From the NCBI GenBank assembly GCA_000961635.1, contig LADQ01000194.1:1-50360 (forward strand): a DNA stretch of 50,360 bases. Direction: 5' to 3'. Below the pieces are notes generated by a model that searched no databases, was not told the origin of the DNA, and saw only the letters and a list, made by a program, of their open reading frames with translations. Both the position numbers and the translations under genes were made by a program. Positions 43,918 through 50,360 of the stretch are shown here, piece after piece. This DNA is from Hoeflea sp. BRH_c9. Lineage in GTDB: Bacteria; Pseudomonadota; Alphaproteobacteria; Rhizobiales; Rhizobiaceae. Each line of letters opens with the position of its first letter. Positions within the stretch are counted from its first letter, which is position 1.

Positions 43918-44511
43918 ATGCAGATCAAGAACAGCTTTGACGTCCCGCTGCCCGCCGACGAAGCCTGGCGCATCCTGATGGATTTTCCGCGCATTGCCCC
44001 GTGCGTTCCCGGAGCCGAGCTGACCGGTCAGACGGCCGACGGTGGGTATGAGGGCAAGGTGTCGGTGCGGCTTGGTCCCGTAGCCCTGTCATTCGGCGGC
44101 ATTGCGAAGATCGTGCACCAGGACGATGCGGCGCGCCATGCGCGGCTCACGGCCGGTGGCCAGGACATCAAGGGACGCGGCACGGCCAGCGCCGACATTT
44201 CCTTCAATGTCTCGCCCACGGAGACCGGCTCGCGCGCCAATATCGTGACCGATGTGACGCTGACCGGACTGGTGGCCCAATATGGACGCGGCACCGGCCT
44301 GATCCAGTCCGTGGCCACCCAAATCGCCAATCAGTTCGCCGAAAATCTGCGCGCCATGATCGAGGCCGACAAGGCCGGTCCGGCCACTGCCGGGGTCTCC
44401 CACACGCAGGCTGACGCCGCCGCGCGCCCGGCTCCCGCCAGCACCAAGCCGATCAGCGGCTTTGCGCTTCTCTGGGCGGCGATCCGCGGCCTGTTCTCGC
44501 GTTCGAAATGA
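43918..44511 (+). CDS. CoxG-family protein with C-terminal hydrophobic tail
   Basis: This 197-residue SRPBCC/CoxG protein starts QIKNSFDVPLPADEAWRILM and has CVPGAELTG near residue 33. An Ala/Pro-rich linker (about 155-180) leads to a hydrophobic end, FALLWAAIRGLF, which can serve as a membrane anchor. This form corresponds to the classical CoxG that attaches the molybdenum enzyme to the membrane. It closes the cluster-B hydroxylase operon. Confidence 0.88.
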   Translation: MQIKNSFDVPLPADEAWRILMDFPRIAPCVPGAELTGQTADGGYEGKVSVRLGPVALSFGGIAKIVHQDDAARHARLTAGGQDIKGRGTASADISFNVSPTETGSRANIVTDVTLTGLVAQYGRGTGLIQSVATQIANQFAENLRAMIEADKAGPATAGVSHTQADAAARPAPASTKPISGFALLWAAIRGLFSRSK

Positions 44512-44582
44512 TCCTTGCGCCCGAAGCCCCCGCCCCGCGGAGCCTTTCCCGACCCGGCATCGGTCGCTCCAGACCCGCCGGC

Positions 44583-45518
44583 CTAGATAATCCTGACGCC
44601 TTTGACGTGCAACCCGTTCTTGATCGTGGATATCAGGGTTTCCAGCATTCGCATGGTGGTGGGCGAATGCGACCGCAGCTGCCGTGTAATCAAGCAGATC
44701 TCGCGCTCTACCTTGGGTTCGCTCAGTTCCCGGAATTCGAACTCGCTCAGCGGATCGGTATGGGCTGCCAAAGACGGCAGCACCGAGAACTTGCCTCCGA
44801 GCTTGAGCAAGGCATAGAGCGAGTTGGTGCTGGACGCATGGTCGAAATCCTCCTCCGCGATCTGGGCAAGGCCAAGCTCGCGCTGAGCCGCGAGCGTCGC
44901 TCCGATCCCGGTATCGCTGGTCAGTCCGATATACTCGAACTTTGACAACTCGCTCCAAGTGAGCTTGCCGCTGCGCTTGGCCAAAGGGTGGTCCTTCGGG
45001 ACAACGACACCGAACGTGTCGGCAAGAACAGGGGTGTAATCGAGATCGGGGAACGCGTTTAGGCTGCTCGATAGGCCGAAATCGCGCTTGCCTTCGAGCA
45101 CGGCGCGCTCGATCTTGTCCGAGCCCTCGTCGTAGACGGATATCGCGATGTCGGGATAGGCAGCCCTGAAGGCGAGCAGCGTTGGCGTCAGTACATGGGT
45201 AATCATCGATGACGCGGCGGAGATGCGCACATGCCCGCGCAGGCTTCGCGCCGCGGCCTGCAGGTCGACGATGGCGTTGTCGAAATCGCGCAGCACCTTA
45301 TCCGCCACGCCCTTGAACCAGATCGCGTCCTGCGTGAGTTCGACGCGGCGGGTGGTGCGGTCGAAAAGCCGAAGCCCGGCAAGATCCTCGAGCTGCTTGA
45401 TCGTCGCCGTCAACGACGACTGGGTCTGGAACAAACGGTTTGCCGCCAGAGTGAAGGACCGTGTTTCAGCGACCGCCGCAAAGCAGCGCAGATGTCGAAG
45501 CGATATTTGTGCACCCAT
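44583..45518 (-). CDS. LysR-type transcriptional regulator
   Basis: This 311-residue LysR regulator has the HTH ISLRHLRCFAAVAETRSFTL through FQTQSSLTATIKQLEDLAG (about residues 4-45). The linker helix and a LysR_substrate domain follow from about residue 90 (LRGHVRISAASSM). ATG 45518 is chosen over the TTG at 45536; AGG lies upstream. It is convergent with coxG and downstream of the RidA/Hyu operon. Target could be the divergent region at 38796-39145 or its own leftward neighbours. Confidence 0.9.
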   Translation of the reverse strand: MGAQISLRHLRCFAAVAETRSFTLAANRLFQTQSSLTATIKQLEDLAGLRLFDRTTRRVELTQDAIWFKGVADKVLRDFDNAIVDLQAAARSLRGHVRISAASSMITHVLTPTLLAFRAAYPDIAISVYDEGSDKIERAVLEGKRDFGLSSSLNAFPDLDYTPVLADTFGVVVPKDHPLAKRSGKLTWSELSKFEYIGLTSDTGIGATLAAQRELGLAQIAEEDFDHASSTNSLYALLKLGGKFSVLPSLAAHTDPLSEFEFRELSEPKVEREICLITRQLRSHSPTTMRMLETLISTIKNGLHVKGVRII

Positions 45519-45832
45519 TCCGGACCTCGTAGTCAATCAGCCTGCAGTATAGGATTGAACAGTGTCAAAGTCTCATTCCTGGGATCGCTTTCGCTCCACC
45601 CTGTCAGTTTTCCGCCGCTGATCCTTCCCGGCCCGGCACTGCCACACAGCCACGTCCGGATCTGGGGCGTGGGCCTCGGGAAAAGCTCGCACAGAATTTG
45701 CGCAGAGGCAACAATCACTTCGGTAGCGCCGCCGCGTCCGGACGGAAGCATGCGCATCACGCGCGATGACGGTCGCCGCGGGTCAAGCAGCGCCCAGGCC
45801 GGCGCCGGCTTGGGCATGACAGGGCCGCCTGA
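45519..45832. other. Intergenic region between LysR gene and RidA gene
   Basis: These 314 bases contain no supported gene; frames on both strands (for example minus 45533-45817) lack domain similarity and binding sites. The region should hold the LysR promoter and the 3' end of the ridA-hyu transcript. Confidence 0.45.
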
Positions 45833-46189
45833 TCAGACAGCCGCAATCACCTGAATTTCGACGCGGCAGTCCGGATTGTTCATCGCGACATAGCCGCAGA
45901 TGCGCGCAGGCGTGTGTCCCGGAACAACCCAGGCGTCCCACAAGGCGTTGAACGCCGCCAGATCGTCGCGCGTCTTGAGCCAGACCTGGGCCGAAAGGAC
46001 CCGGCTTTTGTCGGTGCCGGCTTCGACCAGGAGTTCGCCGATCCTGGCCAGCACCTGCTCACCCTGTCCGGTGATGTCGAGCGAATAATCGGCAGGCACC
46101 TGCCCTGCGGTATAGACCAGCCCGCCGTGGACGACGGCGCGGCTGCGCCGGTGGTTCTGGTCGATACGGGTGATATCGGTGTCGGTCAT
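45833..46189 (-). CDS. RidA-family (YjgF/UK114) enamine/imine deaminase
   Basis: This 118-residue RidA-fold protein has VYTAGQVPADYSLDITGQGE (about 27-46), the RVLSAQVWLKTRDD segment and the C-terminal PARICGYVAMNNPDCRVEIQ with the conserved Arg contacting the carboxylate. RidA proteins hydrolyse reactive enamines or imines, and subfamilies act in aromatic and pyrimidine catabolism. It lies 30 bases downstream of hyuB in the same orientation, consistent with clean-up of a nitrogenous intermediate. Confidence 0.88.
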   Translation of the reverse strand: MTDTDITRIDQNHRRSRAVVHGGLVYTAGQVPADYSLDITGQGEQVLARIGELLVEAGTDKSRVLSAQVWLKTRDDLAAFNALWDAWVVPGHTPARICGYVAMNNPDCRVEIQVIAAV

Positions 46190-46219
46190 GATGTCATGTT
46201 CCTTGAATGAGGTTCAGGC

Positions 46220-47812
46220 CTACTGAGGTTTGCCGTATCCGCCGCCGCCGGCGGTTTCCATGCAGACTGTATCGCCTGCCCTGAGCACCCGCGGCATCGT
46301 CGGGTCGCTGGGCTCGCCATTGAGCAGAAGCCGCCCGGGCCGTCCCTCGCCGCCCCCCATGAGGCCGCCCGTCGGCGCCTTCATCTGGGTCATGAGGAAG
46401 GACGCCATCACGTCGCCCGCGCCGGGTGCGACCTCGAATTCGAAACAAATGCCCTGGCCACCGCGGTGCTGGCCGTCGCCGCCACTGCCCCGGCGCAGTT
46501 CACGCCGCAGGACCTTGATCGGCGCCAGGGTTTCCATCATTTCAACCGGCGTGTTTCCCAGATTTGCCGGAAAGCTGAGCGCGGAATATCCATCCCGTCT
46601 CGATGTCGCGCCCTGACCGGCGTTGAGGAAGTTGACGACGGCGAACCGGCTGCCGTTGTGTTCGCCCGACATCGTGATCGAGGAATTGGGCGAACCCGCC
46701 GCCCAGACCTTGTCGGGAAGGACGTCGGCGAGCGCCTTGAACACGGCCAATGGCAGCAGGTGACCGATGGCGCTTCGCCCGCCCGACGCCGCAGGATAGG
46801 TGGGATTGAGCAGCGAGCCCTCGGGAGCGCTGGTGGCGATCGGCAGGAAGCTGCCCTCGTTGTTGGGAATGTCGGGACACAGCAGCGCTTTCAGCCCGTA
46901 AACCGAATAGGCAAAGACATAGACCGGAACGACGTTCAGCGCATAAGGCAGTTGGCTGCTGGAGCCCTTGTAGTCGATCGAGATCGTATCGTCGCTGACC
47001 GTCAATTCGCACTGGATCAGGATCGGCTCATCAAAGCCGTCGTGCTGGACGGTCGACCGGTAGACACCGTCCGGAATCCGCCTGATCGCCTCGCGCATGG
47101 CGTTCTCCGACCGACGCCGCACTTCCGCGCCCAGCAGTTCGAGATCGGTGACTTCGAGCAGTCCCTGCAACCGCTCGCCCATGGTCCGGCAGCCGGAGAC
47201 CTGCGCCCAGATGTCGCCCAGCCCCTGCTCGGGCACACGGATGTTCTGCCTTATGATGTCGATCAGCACCTCGTTCGGCTCGCCCGCATTGAGAAGCTTC
47301 ATGAGCGGAATCTGCAGACCTTCCTCGTAGATCTCGCGGCTCGAATTGCTGCGCAGCTTGCCGCCGATATCCGGCAGGTGCGAGACAACGGCGGCAAACG
47401 CCACCAGCTCGCCCTTGAAGAAGATCGGCGTCGCCGTCGTCACGTCGTGCACATGCCCCGACCCCTTCCAGGGATCGTTGGTGATGAACACGTCGCCGGG
47501 CCTGATGGTCTCCACCGGATAGGCGGCGAGAAAGTGCCGCACGGTCGCCGGCAGACAGCCGATGAAACCTGGCAGGCTCATGGTCGACTGAGCCAGGGAC
47601 CGGCCCTGGGCGTCGGTGAGGACGATGGCGAAATCATTGCCGTCGCGCACAAGGGTTGAAAAACAGGTGCGCACGAAAGCGGCGGACGCCTCGTCCACAA
47701 CGCTGATCAGGCGCTTCCACAGGATCTCGAGTTCGATGGGATCGAACCGGGAAGCCGTGTCATTTGGTCCGTCGGTCGCACGATCCGGCGACGTGGCAGC
47801 TGTATGCCCCAT
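46220..47812 (-). CDS. hyuB: Hydantoinase B/oxoprolinase-family protein (HyuB)
   Basis: This 530-residue HyuB-type subunit has ELEILWKRLISVVDEASAAF at the start and MSLPGFIGCLPATVRHFLA. The metal-type segment FITNDPWKGSGHVHDVTTAT follows, and the Gly-rich end is GGLMGGGEGRPGRLLLNG. With HyuA it forms an ATP-dependent amidase-type enzyme such as N-methylhydantoinase, oxoprolinase or caprolactamase, or a carboxylase. The TTG start at 47821 is possible, but ATG 47812, one base after the HyuA stop, is preferred. Confidence 0.88.
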   Translation of the reverse strand: MGHTAATSPDRATDGPNDTASRFDPIELEILWKRLISVVDEASAAFVRTCFSTLVRDGNDFAIVLTDAQGRSLAQSTMSLPGFIGCLPATVRHFLAAYPVETIRPGDVFITNDPWKGSGHVHDVTTATPIFFKGELVAFAAVVSHLPDIGGKLRSNSSREIYEEGLQIPLMKLLNAGEPNEVLIDIIRQNIRVPEQGLGDIWAQVSGCRTMGERLQGLLEVTDLELLGAEVRRRSENAMREAIRRIPDGVYRSTVQHDGFDEPILIQCELTVSDDTISIDYKGSSSQLPYALNVVPVYVFAYSVYGLKALLCPDIPNNEGSFLPIATSAPEGSLLNPTYPAASGGRSAIGHLLPLAVFKALADVLPDKVWAAGSPNSSITMSGEHNGSRFAVVNFLNAGQGATSRRDGYSALSFPANLGNTPVEMMETLAPIKVLRRELRRGSGGDGQHRGGQGICFEFEVAPGAGDVMASFLMTQMKAPTGGLMGGGEGRPGRLLLNGEPSDPTMPRVLRAGDTVCMETAGGGGYGKPQ

Positions 47813-47813
47813 A

Positions 47814-49913
47814 TCAATCAAATTCCCTGATGCTAATGGAAACCGTGAGGTCTGGAAGGATGGAGACTTCGGATGAAACGCCGACCACGATCGTGGATTC
47901 GCGCTCTTCCAGGATAAGAGGGCCGCTCAACACCGTGCCGGCAGGCAGGGAATAGCGGTCATAGACATCGACCTCGCCATAGGCCTTGCGCAACGGCAGG
48001 TAGATGCTGCGGCTTTCCGTGGGCGTGACCGAGGATTTGACGCGATCGTCGCCCCACTGGAAGTGGTGGACCTTTGTCGGCGCGCGTCCGACCAGACGCC
48101 AGGTGATGACCTGCGGCGCCGCCTCGGGCACGAGCCGGCCATAGAGCAGCTTGTACTGCCTCTCGAACTCGCCGAGCAGCCGCTGGCGCGTGGAGGAACT
48201 GATCGCCTCATAGGGAATGTTGATCGAAAGCTCGGCGCCCTGGCCGTAATACCGCATTTCGGCGCCGATGGTCCATTCCACATCGGTCGCGCCGGCGGCC
48301 TTGAGTTCGGCTTCCGCTTCGGTGCGCAGCGAGGTCAGGTTGCTGGCGACATCGTCCCACGCGACCTCGTCGATCAACTGAGGATTGGACCAGGAGCGGT
48401 CGATGCGCGCTGGCGCCGACAGCATGCCCAGACAGGATCCGGCGCCGGCCGCAATCGGGACGAACACCCGCGGAATGCGCAGCTTGCGGGCAACTTCGAC
48501 GGCGTGCACGGGTCCGGCCCCGCCGGTCGCCACCATCGAGAAATCGCGCGGGTCATAGCCGTTCTCGGCGATGTGGATGCGCGCGGCGCTCGCCATGTTC
48601 TCGTTGACGATGTTGCAGATGCCGAACGCCGCATTGACCAGGGACACCTCAAGTTCGTCGGCGAGCCGCTGCATGGCGGCGGTAGCCTCGTCGACGGCCA
48701 GCTTCATCTCGCCGCCGAGGAACCGGTCGGCATTGAGATAGCCGAGCAGAAGGTCGGCATCGGTCACCGTCGGATTCGTGCCGCCCCGCCCGTAACAGGC
48801 AGGCCCCGGCAAGGATCCCGATGATTCCGGCCCGATATTGAGCAGGCCGATCCGGTTGCGATGCGCGATCGAACCGCCGCCCGCGCCGATCTCGATCAGT
48901 TCGATGCTGGGAATCAGAATGGGCAGGCCCGACCCGCGCTTGAACCGTTCGACGCGCGCGCATTCGAAATGATGCGCGATCGGGGGCTCGCCGCCCACCG
49001 CCACGCAGGCCTTCGCGGTGGTGCCGCCCATGTCGAAGGCCAGCACCTGGTCGATCCCGTGCTGGCGCGCCGTATTGAGCGCCGAGAGGACGCCGGCCGC
49101 AGGCCCGGATTCGAGCAGCAGGATGGGTGAATGCGCGCCCGATTCCGCGGAACTGAACCCGCCGCTTGACACCATCACGCGCAGCGGCACATGCTCCTGG
49201 ATGCTCAGGATGCGGGCGTCCAGTTCCTTGAGATACTCGGCCACGATCGGCTTGACGTAAGCGTTGGCAGCAACGGTCGAGGTGCGTTCGTATTCCTTGA
49301 TCTCGCGGGCCAGGTCGGATGACAGCGAGATCGCGACACCCGGCAGCTTGCGCTCGAGATGCTCCTTGACGCGCTGCTCGTGCGCCGGGTTGACATAGGA
49401 ATGCAGAAGCGAGACCGCCACGGAGGTGACCTTCAGGTCGCTGATGGCCTGCACCACCGCATCGAGCTTCGCGTCCGTGATCTCGGTGAGCACTTCGCCG
49501 CGCGCATTCAGACGCTCATCCAGTTCCACACGGTGGTCCGGCGAGATGAGGGGTTTGGGCAATTCGATGTCGAGGTCGTAGATGTCGTAACGCCACTCGC
49601 GGCCGATATCGAGCGCATCGCGCATGCCCTTGGTCGTCACCAGGGCTGTCTCGACGCCCTTGCGCTCGATCAGCGTGTTGGTGATGAGCGTCGTCCCGTG
49701 CACCACCTCGCGCATCGGAACCTGGGCGACGCCGAGCGATTCGCTCGCCTGCGAAAGTAGCTCCATGATCACCGTTGAAACGGCCTGACCAGGGTCATCC
49801 GGCGTGGTCGGCGATTTGGCCACCCAGATCCGGCCCTCCGGTGACAGCGTCGCGACGCCGTCGGTAAATGTCCCGCCAATGTCAACAGCGACACGCAGCT
49901 CTGTGTCAGTCAC
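47814..49913 (-). CDS. hyuA: Hydantoinase A/oxoprolinase-family protein (HyuA)
   Basis: This 699-residue HyuA-type subunit has an actin-like ATPase fold. The first phosphate loop is VDIGGTFTDG (about 10-19), with EVVHGTTLITNTLIERKG and the second phosphate loop LAFDMGGTTAKACV (about 290-303). The family ATG/Gly-rich segment VATGGAGPVHAVEVARKL follows. It activates a cyclic amide or ketone by ATP-dependent phosphorylation. A short gap separates it from the aldehyde dehydrogenase upstream. Hydantoin, lactam and ketone substrates all remain possible. Confidence 0.9.
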   Translation of the reverse strand: MTDTELRVAVDIGGTFTDGVATLSPEGRIWVAKSPTTPDDPGQAVSTVIMELLSQASESLGVAQVPMREVVHGTTLITNTLIERKGVETALVTTKGMRDALDIGREWRYDIYDLDIELPKPLISPDHRVELDERLNARGEVLTEITDAKLDAVVQAISDLKVTSVAVSLLHSYVNPAHEQRVKEHLERKLPGVAISLSSDLAREIKEYERTSTVAANAYVKPIVAEYLKELDARILSIQEHVPLRVMVSSGGFSSAESGAHSPILLLESGPAAGVLSALNTARQHGIDQVLAFDMGGTTAKACVAVGGEPPIAHHFECARVERFKRGSGLPILIPSIELIEIGAGGGSIAHRNRIGLLNIGPESSGSLPGPACYGRGGTNPTVTDADLLLGYLNADRFLGGEMKLAVDEATAAMQRLADELEVSLVNAAFGICNIVNENMASAARIHIAENGYDPRDFSMVATGGAGPVHAVEVARKLRIPRVFVPIAAGAGSCLGMLSAPARIDRSWSNPQLIDEVAWDDVASNLTSLRTEAEAELKAAGATDVEWTIGAEMRYYGQGAELSINIPYEAISSSTRQRLLGEFERQYKLLYGRLVPEAAPQVITWRLVGRAPTKVHHFQWGDDRVKSSVTPTESRSIYLPLRKAYGEVDVYDRYSLPAGTVLSGPLILEERESTIVVGVSSEVSILPDLTVSISIREFD

Positions 49914-49957
49914 ATTACATCCAATCTTGCTTTGTCTGTTGAAGCTCTAGGTCTCGT

Positions 49958-50360
49958 TCAGTAGGCGATGGTAATCAGCCGTTCCTCGGTCATTTCCCGT
50001 ATCGCATAGGCAGGCCCCTCCCGCCCGAAACCACTGGCCTTGACGCCGCCGAACGGCATGGCGTCAATGCGTGCGCTGGAGGCCTCGTTGACGTGAACGC
50101 CGCCGAAACGCAGGCGTGGCGCAACGTGCAGCGCGGTATGCAGGTTCGAGGTGAAAAGACCCGCGGCCAGGCCGAAGGGCGAGGCGTTGGCACGATCGAC
50201 CGCCTGCTCCACATCATCGAAACCCATGAGGCTGACGACCGGCGCAAAGATCTCCTCGCACACTACCTTCATGTCGTCCGAAACGCCCTCGAGAACCGTC
50301 GGCTGGATGACGCTGCCCTCGCGGCTGCCGCCCACCACGATGCGGGCGCCGGCCGCCACC
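49958..50360 (-). CDS. Aldehyde dehydrogenase, C-terminal part (cut by window edge)
   Basis: This is the last 133 residues of an NAD(P)-dependent aldehyde dehydrogenase. It shows EEIFAPVVSLMGFDDVEQAV (the E-x-F-x-P NAD-contact motif) and ANASPFGLAAGLFTSN. The MPFGGVKASGFGREG end segment follows. The catalytic Cys lies outside the window. It is upstream of hyuA with a 44-base gap and may oxidise an aldehyde intermediate of the same pathway. Confidence 0.9.
   Translation of the reverse strand, partial: VAAGARIVVGGSREGSVIQPTVLEGVSDDMKVVCEEIFAPVVSLMGFDDVEQAVDRANASPFGLAAGLFTSNLHTALHVAPRLRFGGVHVNEASSARIDAMPFGGVKASGFGREGPAYAIREMTEERLITIAY

Overview
The window looks like an accessory, catabolism-rich stretch of an alphaproteobacterial chromosome or large plasmid, probably of the Rhizobiales kind. 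Grounds: high G+C, an HWE-type histidine kinase remnant, TAXI-type TRAP transport, several aerobic CO-dehydrogenase-like (xanthine-oxidase family) molybdenum hydroxylases, and rhizobial-type insertion sequences. The assignment is by gene content only. No rRNA, tRNA or CRISPR array was seen.

Region 1 (1-9741) is a nest of dead mobile elements around one intact two-gene module. A LysR gene has lost its DNA-binding domain beside an IS6 fragment. A Tn3-family end with its 38-bp terminal repeat follows, its transposase cut by an IS21 istA fragment, and then an IS6 element with a stop codon in its transposase. Inside lies an AAA+ ATPase gene overlapping a gene for a cytoplasmic subtilisin-like protease, with a truncated small gene downstream. 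An ISL3 element with both inverted repeats and a frameshifted transposase closes the region.

Region 2 (9817-12535) holds a Tat-exported multicopper oxidase and a small SHOCT membrane protein, then the 3' remnant of an HWE kinase and non-coding debris.

Region 3 (12536-30708) is catabolic cluster A. A leftward operon encodes acyl-CoA ligase, PaaI thioesterase, quinone-reductase-like MDR and CoxG. It is divergent from an XRE regulator. The rightward series is a TAXI TRAP transporter, two tandem molybdopterin subunits (CoxL-like), a class II aldolase, the FAD (CoxM-like) and 2Fe-2S (CoxS-like) subunits, a PuuE/NodB-like hydrolase, an MFS transporter and an asparaginase-like amidohydrolase. Most junctions overlap or abut. 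The set reads as uptake, two hydroxylations, ring opening, deamidation and CoA-dependent degradation of a nitrogen-containing cyclic compound.

Region 4 (30741-34443): an IS6 remnant separates cluster A from a GntR regulator divergent from tcuA-tcuB-like genes. Palindromic TGTATACA-type operators lie between them.

Region 5 (34625-50360) is catabolic cluster B, visibly richer in G+C. It has an AbrB-type membrane protein; MDR, acyl-CoA ligase and PaaI thioesterase (leftward); and divergent coxMSL-like genes with a Pht5-like decarboxylase and CoxG. A LysR regulator and a leftward RidA/HyuB/HyuA set follow, ending in an aldehyde dehydrogenase cut by the window edge. Clusters A and B contain the same kit (ligase, thioesterase, MDR, CoxG, molybdenum hydroxylase), suggesting two versions of one degradation strategy.
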